From NCBI GenBank assembly GCA_024138015.1, contig JAMXBB010000011.1:46013048-46077047 (forward strand): a stretch of DNA of 64,000 nt, in the 5' to 3' direction. Source of the stretch: Lumnitzera littorea. Its lineage: Eukaryota; Streptophyta; Magnoliopsida; Myrtales; Combretaceae. The notes beneath the pieces were generated by a model, which saw nothing but the letters and a program-made list of their open reading frames with translations, did no database searches and was not told where the DNA came from. The position numbers were made by a program, and so were the translations under genes. Below, piece by piece: positions 34,701 through 47,697 of the stretch (positions within the stretch are counted from its first letter, which is position 1; every line of letters starts with the position of its first letter).

Positions 34701-36388
34701 CCCAAAGGATTTCTCAAGTTATCAAAAAGCCCATTTACCAAACAAGGCCCAAAAACACTCCAACACATGAGGAACGCTACTGTTCTGACCCATGGACAGA
34801 ATTGTATACCTCATTTCGAAAATCTAACCTTACCACATTAAAGTACACTCGAAAACGATGAAGATTAACTATAAGATCATAAAAATCGGATTTAAAACGA
34901 AAAAGTTATACGCGATTGAACATTAGGTAAAAACCGGGAAAAATTACGAAAACTAGTTAAGAATATAACTTAAAGAAAACTTACATAGTTTCTTAAGTTT
35001 GTTTCAATTCCTTATAAAAAATTATTTTAATGACCAGGGGACGCTGTTTATGGGGACGACTTGCCTCCAGACTATTTTGATTGAACCACATGGCAGAGTG
35101 AGTAAATTCCCGATGACTCTTTACTTGATTGTGCTTGTAGAAATAGATACACCTAAACTTATATATATGAATTTGGATGCTTGTGGGATATGGGAGATGC
35201 ATGTGTATGAATTTGTGGATGAATGTGATGACTTGTTAATTATATATACCAATGGGAATTGTTTGTATGAATATATACATGTGAATTGTATGGGATGAAA
35301 CTGGTTGATCACCCTAAAAATCAAGTTAATTGCTTATACGATTAAGAACTAAAAATGAATCATGCATTCCCCATATTGCATACGGATAACACCGACTGCT
35401 GCTTCACGCAAAAGATGGGAAGGGACTCACAGGAATACGAGTTTCCTGCAGGATTGGGCACTAGCTACGCCAGCATATATATTGAGTCTCTGTCTTAAGC
35501 TGATGGGCTTACTAGGCGCCAGGAGACGCCAACCGTCGGCGAGAGGCCGAGTCTTGTGGCTTCTGCTTAGGGCGTGTGTTTGTGGATTGCGGGGGCCACC
35601 ACATTGCTAGACTTGGGATTTTCAAAGATACGATTTGATTTTAGTAAAGGAAGTATATATATATATATATATGTAGAGTCTTGTTTTGGTATGAGCACGA
35701 TAGTGCAAATGAAATAAAACCCAAGGTCTAGAACCCGGATTTTGGTTTGGGTCGGTTAATTATCTCCAAACCCCGACTTCAGGGGGCGTAATTCTGAGTC
35801 GTATGCGGTTCCTAGGTTACCGCATGCGTTGTTTGGCATACTGGTTGTTCATGCATTCATATGATTGTGCATCTAATAAATTTCTGCTATGTGGTACTGA
35901 TGAGGGCATTTATCTCACTAAGCGTAAGCTTACTCCCCTATAGATTTTTGTTGGTGCAGGAGAACCTCTTCGTCAATCCGGGCCGAGGCATGCCCGTGGT
36001 AAGTCTCGAGTAGAGACGAGTTGGAGCGATCAGAGAGCGTAGAGGATATTTTGTAATAGATTATAGATATTTAGATACTTTTATGTATTTATGCATAACT
36101 TAGATTTTATGCAGTTCCGTTATGAACTGCATTTGTTTGTAATATTATTTTGGTGTGGGTCTCACGAGCCCACACAATTAGTTAAATTATAACATAAAAG
36201 AAATTTTAGTTTAATTTGCTTTATATTATTAATCTATGGGCCTAGTAGTAACGTAGAGTGCAAGGAGCCTTGTGTGTCGTATGAAAGGCCTATGATTAGC
36301 AAGGGGGTTGATAATAGACCTTTATACGGTACACGACGACCTATCACGACAACGATACTGTTGGGTCGTTATAGTTGGTAACCCATCA
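31709..36388 (-). repeat. LTR B, right copy (5' LTR), split by a solo LTR
   Basis: 31709-32621 and 36379-36388 together match 25223-26118 along the full length. The split is exactly the solo LTR plus its 5-bp duplication. Confidence 0.75.
32622..36373 (+). mobile_element. solo LTR of the gypsy-2 (Tekay/Del-like) family, 3752 bp
   Basis: Starts TGTAAACCCTACTTTTAG and ends GGGTCGTTATA, with a perfect 5-bp duplication GTTGG at 32617-32621 and 36374-36378. The first ~580 bp matches the 3' LTR that follows the gypsy-2 polypurine tract, which assigns the family and the plus orientation. No internal coding region. The block near 35900-36000 (ATCTCACTAAGCGTAAGCTTAC and following) recurs reversed in the two other solo LTRs. 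Open frames inside (for example 34999-35298, 35362-35610) are not conserved between copies. A solo LTR arises by recombination between the two LTRs of a full element. Confidence 0.9.
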
Positions 36389-36393
36389 TATAA

Positions 36394-39300
36394 TCTTACA
36401 TAATATATAAATTCATCAGAAAGTCTATACACCACTTTTACATTATCATGGTAAGGTCTTCACAACATAACTTAACAATCTTCCTGAAGCTCTCTTCCCA
36501 TAATTCCAAATCTAAGTCTGTGGCTACTTACCCTTGAGGAATGGTATCACTATGAAGTGTACTAAGTCTTCTAGCTCTTGTGAGGTCCCATCTAACTTCT
36601 TCTCTAACCTTAAGATAAGACAACTTATCCCCTCAGTTTACTATGAGCTGAGTGAGAGTGATTAATAAATAATAGTACAAGCAGAATCATATTATAAGCA
36701 TATAAACAATTCATTAATTTAGTCACAATACTTTTTAGTCCAACCAAGTAATGCCAATGTAGCAAACAGGAATCGTACTAATGTATGTTGCATACATCAG
36801 CGCCTACATCCTATCTTAGCCCTAGCCTAAGCTTGTTCGGTTAGTCGATACTCTTAGGCATTTAAATACCTTATCTAGGAACCTAGAAAATAACTCAACC
36901 TAATGGAAATGATGCAATTTCTATATGCTTAACAGTTTCTATTAACAAAGCTGTTTGCTTTACAAAACCAAGCTTTCGAAAACTAAACTATTTGCTTAAC
37001 AAAACTTAGGTTTTTCAAATAAAACTTAGTCAAGTAAAATCTTAGTTTTAGAAAATTGACCCGTAGGTCCTTTTTGTGCCATGCCACAAATGTAACAACC
37101 ACATTCTAAGGAAAACCAAGCAATATCAAGTAATTACCATGCAAATACTAAGCAAGCTTACTTATTTATTTATTAACCAAGCTTTTACTTCATTCCCTTT
37201 ACATTTCCATCTCTAAAGCCTTGTTATCAAGTTTTTTAAGTGAACACATTAGGAGGTAAAGTTAGTAGTTAATGCCTAGCTTCTTCTCCAAGTTAATATA
37301 GATCTCAACCAACAATTATAACCAAGTAACAACATAATTGAAATCACCAAAGTCACCTACCAAGCATGACTCATCATACATCATATATAAAAGAGTTCAA
37401 ATATCATTTCATAACTCATACATCAATATATCACTCTTGTACATAACTCAACTAAGGTAATCATAACCAAGCAAGTTAGTAAGTCATGTGAATAAATATA
37501 AATGTACTTGAAGCAAACATATATCCATTTATCAAAGTCACTTAGCAAAATCCTCAAACTCCTACATCTTGTCGTTGATGCTCTTCCTCACCTACTTCAC
37601 TTAGATAAGATGCATATGACACCCAAATCATTTATGTATCAAATTTAATTAAGATTACTAACTTACTTACACTTAGGGTCCAAGTCTTGAAGTTATTCTT
37701 TGTAAAACAACTCTTGTCTAGTATACTTTCTAACTTAGTTTCTTACTCACCTTCTCTATATAAGATTCTTACAATGTACCTTTTATCACCATTTCTTACC
37801 TTTCTAACTATTGTGTAAATATTATTATATCCCATTTCCTTAATACATCATTTGATTTCAAAGTAAAAGATTTCAATGAAACACTTATTTAATAATCAAT
37901 TATTATATTATTATTGATACATAACATAAATTATCCATATGGCTAACAAACATATAAGTTATAGGGGATTGTTTTAGAAATACATATATGTATACAAAAT
38001 TAGCCAACCTTTTGAGTCAACTTTGAACCTAATTTCTAAATATCAAGTTATTTCTTATTCTCATCTGCTTGAGGTTTTGATTCACTTTCTAACCCAACTT
38101 TTGACCAGCGTAAAACACTTTGTAAATCATTAAATCACTCGATTTCGACATCAACTCTCCTATTCCATACTCCACCAAACTAGTTTAGTATTACGAATCC
38201 CAATTACAACCATGTTACAACACATATAAATTAAATTATTTAATGAAATACCACTCTCATGCATTTCCAACTCATTACTCCATGTTAAATCAAAATTACC
38301 TAAAATCCATCTTCTTCATTTTTCATAATTCTTCACATAGCATCTAGAATTAGCCAAAATCCAACTTCTTAATTTTTCACAATTCTTCACATATCATTAA
38401 AATAGACCCTTTGAAGATCTTGTATACAAAAATTTGGGTTAAAACTATAACATTTACCATTTTTTAAATTTTGTGCAAAATTTGTTTTTAAGCTTGATTC
38501 CTTAACGAGCCCATACAACTAATTCTAATTTCAAGAAATTAGTTTCATTTTTAGATTCTACATGCAAAAATACTTAGGAAAACCAATTTTTGGACTTTAT
38601 TTACTATTTTTAGTATTTTAGAGAAAAATTAGACAAAACTAAGCACTCACTAGTGCACAACTGTTTGGCCACATTAGGGGTAATGGTTGTATTAGCCACA
38701 CTAAACGCTACCTCCTCTATCACCAAGTGGTCTTGATTTTTTTCCAAATTGTGCTTGAACTCTTGAACTTGAAAATATCCTAAATTACACTTTTTTTTTT
38801 GAAATTTTTTATAATTTTTCCTCTCCTATTTCTTGCACTCTCTCTAATTTTTCTAAGAAATGAATTGGCCAAACTTCATAATGGAGCAGCTCCCATAAAT
38901 TTATAAGCAACTCTTAATTGGTGGATTTTTTTGAAAGTGACAATTGTGACTTCTACTACTAATTTTGCTATATTATATGTTTGTTAGGCCATATCTAAGC
39001 TAGTTTTTATCCTATGCTGGTGATGCTATGCTCTCTTTCTTAGTCAAATTAATTATCTAACTTTTTTTTTTTTACTTTATTAAAATGTTAATTTAGGCAT
39101 ATTAGTATACTATATGTTATTAATTTCAAATTTTGTGTATATACATATAAACGTCATACTTATATAGTTATTTTACTTCCAATTTGCTCCAAATTATTTT
39201 TTTATAGGTCTTATAATTTTATTTTTAGGGTTTGGCTACATTCTAGTCTCATGTTTTAGGTTTACGATAAAAATATTCATTATTGGTAAAACTATGTTTT

Positions 39301-41679
39301 TATTGATTTCAATATATTACCTACTTTATTTTGCAAAATAAACTTTACTAGGGTGCTTCTTTTTTCCAATAAAAAACTAGGGTACTTCTTTAACTTTTGT
39401 AACCTTATATTTAAAAATTATTTAACTCCAAGAATACTTTTCGAAGGTCCTAAATCTACTGATTCTAAGTAACTCTGCTCTCTTTACATGAAAGTACTTA
39501 TAACTCGTGCTACTCACAACTACTTTATTTCCTTACTCTTTAAATCATAACTTTCGAGGCTCTATATTTATGATAGATGTATCGTTATTTCAAGTTCTCA
39601 ATAGTTGGTTGAAGATTGGAATCTCATAGAGTGGTGCCTCAAAAGGTGAGCATTATTAGTCCAGCAACTGTGGTGGATTGTTGACATAATAGCATAGATG
39701 ACACACAGTATCACATGTACATTTACAAATGTACTAATTCACTTCATGTTACACCATTCTTCATCATTTTTTTGTTTGTTCAAATGACATAAGCAAAAAT
39801 AAAGTGTTCATAGCCATTTGGTACCATGTGTACTCCTAATGGGCATGGACCTCAATAGGACTATTTTGTCTAATTTCTCAACCACTCCAAAAGTGGTTTA
39901 GGTAATGATATCATAGGCCCTTTTTTTCCCCCTGATTATCTAGTTGATCCAACTATTAATAGTCGATTCATGCCTCGTAAATGTAATCTTATATGACCAA
40001 AATAACCACCTTATTCTAAGTTTTCCAATTTAAGGACCTTAAGTTGTATTCTCCTAACTTTTTGGTCTATTCCATGGCCATCATTGGTTGGTTTGCAATC
40101 CCATACTTTGCTTCATATCATATGACTAGTGTGTCGTATCACACAATTCAAACATCATGCAATCTAATGGACAAAAATATGTTCCTAAGTTTACTAATGA
40201 TATTTATAGGAGTACAATATTCAATAAAGAAATATCTTAAAAATCAAGGTGGGAGTAAATGGGGAGAACAAGAACCTAAAGCCATCTCGATACCCCATTA
40301 AGTGTCCTGACCTTATATGGTTATTTTTTTTTTTACCCACTCGTTAAAGATCCCCTTTACAGCCTAAAAGTATACTGAATCCCACTAGATATCTTTTGAA
40401 TGAATTAATACAATTTCATTGTAATTCATGAGAAAGTGTCATATTTTTTGCTTTTTATCACAACTTTGTTTGGTGTAATTTTGTTTTTTTTTCTATGTTT
40501 AACAAGCAAATGTTAGTCTTACCGAGATATTTAAAAATATATGATATTTTTTTACTGTGAAGATTCAGTTATATGGTCACGTGTATGCAATGTATATCTC
40601 CTCCCTCATGTAGCTTCATTCAAATGAGTGCTATGGAGATAATACATGGATAGATAACTTGGAGCAAGAGTTATGGATGTAAAATGAGTGGTCTTGGGGG
40701 CTCGAATGCACAACAATAAGTAAATAAGCTTAGAGTAACAACCTTATGATTCTTGAATAGAAGCAATTTATTCTTAATTAGATCCTCATTTGATCTTTGA
40801 GAGTAAAAGCTTGACAAGTATAATATAGTTTCTCCAATTTTTGAAATTGTATCAAATAAACAATAGCTTTTTGAATATTTGTATATTTTGGCTATCAATA
40901 ATGTTTATCATATTACATTGATGTCCAATGGCTAAGATGAGTCATCCTCTTTATGATTATAATATAGGATTCTTTGAGTGCATAAGTATGCCAAGAAAGC
41001 TTATGAGAATACAAATTGATCCAACGATTTCTATTCTAAGTGTACCTTTTCAAATCTCCTTAGGTCATCTAAAGTCATGGATTAAGCTATAGACACTCTA
41101 TCACTACCCTAAAGAACAAAGAATAGATTCTTATGAAGTCGATTTAACCATATATATTTTGTCTCTTGAGCAAGATTCTATAGTCGGGATTTAAGGATTT
41201 TATGTATCTTGAGAAATGCTCTTGGATACTAAAGTTGCTACTCAATATATGTGAGTTGTATAACTGCTATGTTGTTGCCTAGTGCACCTATGCCCTTAAA
41301 TCACAAAGTCAAATAAACATTTGTCTATTCATTGTCTTGTGTTGTAGTTTATTTAACACACAATCTAACTTGTCAATTATAAGAACTTTGTTTTAGGTTA
41401 TTTTTTTTATTTCATTTAACTTTATGCAACTGAGGGGATGTCAATGCTCTAAAGGTGCTTGCCTACATAAGTTTGCTTAAAAATATCATTTCATCATGAA
41501 GATCTAAACCTTTTCTCCAACGTACACACTAGATTGAAATTTTCTTTTTCAATAAGTGTGTCGCAACATTAAGGTTAAGTGTTTGAATATCCATGCCTTA
41601 CTTCTTATTTTATATCCTTTCCTTTTATTGACCATATAATTTTTAGTATATATTATTATTCATTTGAGACAACAATAAG
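36394..41679. other. unrecognised AT-rich DNA, possibly old LTR material
   Basis: 36394-38900 has the look of a decayed long gypsy LTR on the minus strand (CTGAGTGAGAGTGATTAATAA near 36650 resembles the CTTAGTGAGTAAAT motif of the solo LTRs), but I could not place ends. An 85-codon plus-strand frame at 40044-40301 has no known motif. Nothing else supported. Confidence 0.35.
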
Positions 41680-41832
41680 CAAGTACCTTAGTTGGATAAA
41701 ACATGCACCAAGGGAGTTAGGGGTTGTAGGTTTGAGTTACCCTCCCTACACTTCCTCATGGTATGGTGATTCTCAAGTTATGCATTCAAGTCTCTATAGT
41801 GCTATTCCTCTTATTTAAAAAAAAAAAAAAGA
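41680..41832 (+). mobile_element. tRNA-derived SINE
   Basis: A box TACCTTAGTTGG (41684-41695) and B box GGTTTGAGTTAC (41729-41740), spaced as in pol III promoters of plant SINEs. A body of about 130 bp follows, ending in a poly(A) tail at 41816-41830. No clear target duplication. Non-autonomous, dependent on LINE machinery. Confidence 0.7.
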
Positions 41833-44800
41833 AAAGAAAAGTTGAAAAAACACCTTGTTTATTAAACGTGATTTTCACTATAGTTTCCTTTTCCTTTATT
41901 TCGTTCTTCTTCCTTTACATATACTATTCTTCTATTAGATTAGAGAAGGAAACTATATTATTCTATCCTCCATTATTCTAATTTGGATGCAAGATAATAC
42001 TAGGAACTAAAAAAAAAAAAAACAAAATCTTTCTTTTATATTATATGTATAATTTTTTCTCAAGCAAGATTTTTGCTTAGTCTTGTTATTAATCAATTTC
42101 CACATTTTAGATTCATGATCACACTATGAATTTACATAATTTGGCCCTCCATTTCATAACTCATCTTCTCTAGTGCTCATTCCATCCATTATTCTTCATT
42201 GTATAAAAGTTGATGCAACTCATAGTAATTGATGATGGTGTAATTTATGATAGGTGATGAGCAACAACAATTGTAGTTGCATAGCAACTACCTATAGAGT
42301 CATCAAATAGTAGTCTCCCTTATGCCAATAATAATAGCAATCTATTATGGCTAACCCATTATTAGTGTACAGTAGCCTTGGTTTGCTTTTATCATAGTTG
42401 TAACTTGCTCTAAGCATTAGAAATACACATTAATAAAGTTGCAATAGTTACAACTCTTTGTGCTATTAGTAGTGAATATCCATAACTTCGCTAACAATAT
42501 TATTGACAACATTTATGTCAAAGCAATGGTAACATTCATGTTAGGTTCAGAGTTTTCATTGTTGATCTCCATATCCATATGAATGAACCCCTTCCTTTTT
42601 TATTTATTATTGCAAGAAATAGCATAATTCAATAGAAGTTAACAATGACAATCACATATGATAGTAGGAGCAACCATTAAAAGAAATTATGTCTTTCATC
42701 TTTATTTGTCTTCATCATAAAGGAAAGTAAAAGAAGCAAGAGCCATATGTACGGAATATTCTTCTTTCTCTCTTTCTCACATTCACTTTTTTTTTTTTCA
42801 ATTTTATTTTCCTTGTGAGTTAGCAATAGGTAATGAATCAATAAATATACATGTTAGTGTAATTGACTAATGATGCTCAAACCCTTAAGAATTACAATGG
42901 TATTTAATAGTAGTAATAACAATAGACAATAGCCAAAGTCATTCATGGATATCAGTAATGACATAATCAATCAACCATAACAATCATTAGTAGTTGACAT
43001 TAATGACATATCAAGATGGATAATGAACTCCACTAATAGTGGTGATCTAATGGTGACCATTAATAGCATGTTGAATATCAAAATTTATGCAATGATTTAG
43101 GAACTAATAGTGACTTGAGTATAGCTATGGCATGTTACATGTTTCTTCCATGTATTATAATTAATTTTTTTTATCATAGGGATCATCATTTGTACTCGAT
43201 ACATTTCTATATCATTATTCTTGAGCTTAGTCTTAAAGACCTTAATTTGGGGGTAGGGAGTCTTAGGTTCCCAACTTAAGTCATCAAAGAGATAAATTGA
43301 TTGTTTGTTTATAGGTTTTGAGGTAATGGGAATATGGTACTTATCAACATGAGTCTTAATCTTCTAAAGGATGTATTGATTATCTTGACCATGAAAAAAA
43401 ATTGTAACTATTGAGATTAAGAAAGCTGGTTTTCTTTTTTTTTTTTCTTTTTCTTTTTTTTGGTTGGTAGGGAGCCAAATGGCATTTGGTGCATAACATG
43501 CTAATGTTGGTCATTTAAATTTAGAAAAAACCAAGTAGTGATTTTAGCATGTAAGAATTAGGTGAAAATGCCCCACTTTTTAAAATTATTTCTTAAAGAT
43601 GGTTTTACCAAAAATATTTAGGTAAATATTGTTGTTAAATCACAATTACAACATGTAACTTAAGTTGGGTTATGGAATAATTGAAATTTACTAAGAAATA
43701 ACAACTTAAGTATGCGATTTAGAAAACATACATCCGTCTTGCAATTTTTATATTGTGTTAGGTCTAAGGTAATCATAACTTAGGTGTGTGATTTTGGTCC
43801 TTAAATGAAACACTTCATTTAATTAAATTGCACATCAAAGCTCTAATTTTATCAAGGTATATCTCACATAAGCCTTCTTTTTTTCCATTTCAACTTAGTG
43901 AAGTTACGGTTAATCACTTCGCTTTAAAATTTTTTTGTAAAAATCTAGGAACCCGCTTGCAATATTGTCAACTTAGAACTAATGTTTTTTTGCTCATGTC
44001 TCTTATGTAATTTAGTAAGTATTACTAAATTATATATTCTCTCTTATTTTTTATTTTCTCTCTTTATTTTGCGACTTTGCTGTCTTCTTAATTTTTTGTA
44101 TATCCAAAAATCTAACTTTCTTGACATGAAGTTCAATTTTACAGCCAAGAGAACAATTAACTATTCAAGTTAGAACTTTTAGTTCATACCCTAATTTGCA
44201 TTTTCATCATTTAAAATTCCTTTTGTTTTATAAAGTGTTGTAATTTCATTTTTTATCTTTAATTATATTTTCAATGCGTGTTTCTCTTGATTATATGGTG
44301 AAATAATTCATTGATAGACATTTCAAGCGATTTTTGTAATATTTGATGAAATTATGCATTTTAAGTGTATGCAAGTGAATTTTTTATAAGTTTTATAAAA
44401 AAAAAATTGGGCGTAAATGACCTAAAGTAAATTAATGTTAATGATAGATGTTATTACTAATTTGAAACTCCATGTAGATCCTTTTAGCTAGTTGAAACAA
44501 TAGGTTTTGTTAGATTTGTGATACATAACATGGAAACATTTTGTTTGCTGATGATGGGATATATGATGATAGACCAACTATGAAAAAAATTAAAGTAAAA
44601 ACTAATACATTTCATAGCCACTATTAGAGTTGATCTTAACACTTTATCAAGTGGTGATGTTTCATAAATATTTTATAGCTGTTAACTTAGTTGGCATGTG
44701 ATCCTAATATTCATTTATGCCTATTACTAACGTTAATATAGAGAGTCATATTCATATTGCTATATGATGGGTGACTTTTTCCTTTAGGAATCATATATTA

Positions 44801-45370
44801 AAGGATAGCTCCACCATGCTACATTAGCAAGATAAAGGAAATGTTACTATTGCACCTCCTTTGACCTCCATCCTCCTGAGAACAATAATTTGTTAATGCT
44901 CTAGCTACATTTGAAGAAAATGATGATGTTCCTCAGCCTAATACACATGACATTTATTTAACTAGTTATGGGATGATCTTGACAAAGAGATTGACGATGT
45001 CTTATAGGATTTGTATGTTGATACAAATGAAGAATTAATAGATGAAGAGAATGCAATTAGTGGCACCTCTTATAGTTTTAAGACCACACCTTTGTCAATC
45101 CCATACTATTAAGGTCACCATAAGCTATGCTAAAAGGTACTTCTATGCCTAACCCCTATGCTAAGTCAGTTGACATGTCTATTTAAGATCTAATCCCTTT
45201 CTTTAATAGGAGGGTGGTTGCAATGGTTATATAACATTTGAGGAAGAGGAGCATATAGTTTTAGAAATTTTGAGCTTTGGTATTGAGTTGAGTAAATGAA
45301 TGCAACTTGTATAAAAAAGCTGAATTGATTTACGTGATGTAAAGGCTTTCATACTTCAATAAACTAATTT
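41833..45370. other. unrecognised AT-rich DNA
   Basis: Contains poly(T)/T-C runs (43430-43460) and scattered ATAGTAATA/AATGGT-type words at 42200-43100. A short acidic open stretch near 44980-45050 (DLDKEIDDVL, then DLYVDTNEELIDEE) is interrupted on both sides and has no family I can name. Confidence 0.35.
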
Positions 45371-45552
45371 TGTGATACCCCATGTAAATGGAGTCCTACA
45401 TAGATTACGAGAGATATTGAGTAATGATATATGAGACCAAGAAGTAAATAACATATCACTACTAACTAGAAATTTTTAAGCCAAATGGTTAAAATGAACC
45501 CGTTATTGTTTGTTGGTTTGGTTATTAAATACTTTTAGCTTGAGTATTGCTA
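45371..45552 (+). repeat. TRIM 5' LTR
   Basis: Begins TGTGATACCCCATG, ends TTGAGTATTGCTA. Colinear with the second copy, with many transitions, so it is not recent. Confidence 0.8.
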
Positions 45553-45674
45553 TGATATCAGAGCTAACCTACTAATAGTAGGCATTTGGTGCGAAGAAAA
45601 TTAAAAAGGGGGGAAAGATTTAGGCCCAATTGTAAGTTCTTACAACGACATCGCATGTTTTGGAGAAAGGGGAT

Positions 45675-45854
45675 TTTGATACCTTATGAATAGAGTCTTA
45701 CATAGATTGTAAGAGATGTTGAGTAGTAGTATATGAAGCTAAGTAGTGAAAAGTATGTTAACACTACTTAGAAACTTTTGAGATAAATGGTTGAAATATG
45801 ATCATTAGTGTTTATTGGTTTGATTATTAACTACTTTTAGCCTAAGGCATTACA
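45675..45854 (+). repeat. TRIM 3' LTR
   Basis: Begins TTTGATACCTTATG and ends CCTAAGGCATTACA. Shares the blocks CATAGATT, AATGGTTGAAAT/AATGGTTAAAAT and TACTTTTAGC with the first copy. Confidence 0.78.
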
Positions 45855-47697
45855 ATTTTCAATGCATTTAAGTATTGTAGGTGTGTAGCTACTAGTGCAA
45901 GGGTTACACGTATATTGCATGTTAAGTTGTGCTACATGTGACTAAGGAAATGACTTAAATTGCACATATGGAATGACTACAAGAGAAGTGTAGGGAGGAG
46001 GAGCAAGCAATGTCGACAAGGTGTTAACACTCATGGTGTCAAGTATAGCAGCCAAGAGGCATCAAACTCCATAGTTGATGAGGAATAAGGTAGTGTTTTT
46101 AAATGTTGAAGTATTTGATCATTTGAGGTAGGATTCCAGCAAAGTAATGGCGTTTGTATCAAGATTTTTCTTGTCCAAATAAGGGAAGGAAAGGGTATTT
46201 ATAGGAGTTGGCCATTGATCTCATCCGTAGGATATTGATGTTGATTAATGGCTAAGGTCAATCTTTTCCTTTAAATGGACCTTAAGTGAGTTTCTCCATG
46301 AGGTTAGGCCTAATATGGCCTTACTCTTAGTTTGAGCCAAGTTGAGAAAGGTTAAATCGGACCAACCAATCCCACAAGCCCCACTCTAAGCCCACCATGC
46401 CAAAACTCCCTTGATAATCCAAAATATTTGGACTCGACTCTTTGAACCCCGTTACCTTAGCCTAAAGAGTCAAACCTAATTAATTAATGAGCTTAAAGCC
46501 CAAACTTAAATTTAGCTCTCTATATTTTGCCTTCTGACCAAAGTCCTTCAAACATAGTTGAATGATTTTAGGAATCAAATGAGCTTTTCAAATGACTTAA
46601 GCACATGTACGCTATTAAAAAGTTACATTATCGCTAAATTCATTTAAGAATTGTCTTAGTGCGTAAGTTTGCAACACCTCTTAATCATGTGTCATGCCTT
46701 AACTGGACTAAATTGTACGATGCCCCCAAGGCAATACTAAAATAAATCTTTGAGCCAACTCGTCTGTTCGATTTGAACTATATAAGCTATCAATTTTGTT
46801 GAGTTGAATTTGTACGCTAAGTTCACATTAGCAATTTCACTAGGCTGACTCCATGTATCAATATTGCCTTAATTTTGTTCTTATGTAGGAGCATTCTTTT
46901 GGTAAAGTCTTTACATATAATGTAAATACTTTATATTAACCAAAATCTTATTTATTGCGCTATAAATAGTAAGCAGGCAAGGGTTAAGGGGATAGTGTCC
47001 CCTGTAGGGTTTTTAAGGTAACAACCTAGAAACTAAACAAATTTTCAAATCTCTATTTAGAATATTCATTCAAAAATATTTTAAGAAATTGCCCTTATCA
47101 ACAACAAACATTCATTCTTTCCATGTTGAGCCCACATTTTTTTTTAATGAGATTCTTTATTTTGCCTTATATGTATTTCTTCCTTTACTGAGTGGGTGTA
47201 TGAGTATTCACAACTCGTGGACTAATAACTCAATAAGAAAGATTAAATTCATATCTTGAACAAGCCCATAGCTATTGGGAGAATGTTTAAGCAATAACAT
47301 AGTCTAAGCTTAATAGCCACTTATCAAGCTGCAAAATTCACCATTTGGAAACCTTAGTGTTCTTTGTCTAATTCCTCTATAATTTACAATCAATCACCCA
47401 CTACATACCTCCCCAATTGATCACCTCTACAATCTTCGAACACCTCACAAAGATAGATACTTAAGTCTAGTCACAATAAAGTCTTAGTAAGCTTCACCAA
47501 ATCACATCGTTGTCACAATCCTTGTCTTGTTGCGTGCTATTGCGATTCTCGAAGGGAATCATGTGGAACAAACAATATAACATACACTTGACCATGCTAT
47601 GGCTATAATTTATAGTACAAATGTCAACCATGCCTATTGCTTTAAGCATCACATGCATAGCTAACCCCCAGCCATGCATTACCTCACCTTCTGCACA
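45855..47697. other. unrecognised DNA
   Basis: A TATA-like GGGTATTTATAGGAG at about 46193-46207 lies in text resembling an LTR promoter, but no repeat partner is present. No gene seen. Confidence 0.35.

Larger units (their letters stand above)
25223..36388 (-). mobile_element. gypsy element B, minus strand, with a nested solo LTR in its 5' LTR
   Basis: Direct repeats of ~900 bp lie at 25223-26118 and 31709-32621 plus 36379-36388. The interior encodes gag and pol on the minus strand. A tRNA-Met-type primer site lies next to the right LTR. Candidate target duplication TATAA at 25218-25222 and 36389-36393; the left boundary is uncertain by about 10 bases because an ATAACAAACC word recurs there. 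Pol is clearly the same family as gypsy-1 (shared protease SCTN motif, YF-DD-type RT, HVRGL integrase zinc motif). Confidence 0.75.
45371..45854 (+). mobile_element. TRIM-like mini LTR retrotransposon (484 bp)
   Basis: Two ~180-bp direct repeats (45371-45552 and about 45675-45854) flank a 122-bp interior. The interior starts immediately with TGATATCAGAGC (45553-45564), the tRNA-Met primer site with one transition. It ends with the purine tract GGAGAAAGGGGA (45662-45673), just before the second repeat. A second purine run, AAAAAGGGGGGAAAGA, lies at 45604-45619. Possible target duplication AATTT at the left with ATTTT at the right (four bases shared). There is no coding capacity. These are the defining parts of a terminal-repeat retrotransposon in miniature, which must borrow proteins from other elements. 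Confidence 0.8.

Noticed and set aside
34999..35610. ORFs of 82-99 codons inside the solo LTR
   Set aside because: Not preserved in the other two solo LTRs of the family.
44980..45050. Acidic open stretch as a transposase or gene exon
   Set aside because: Interrupted on both sides and matches no family I can recognise.
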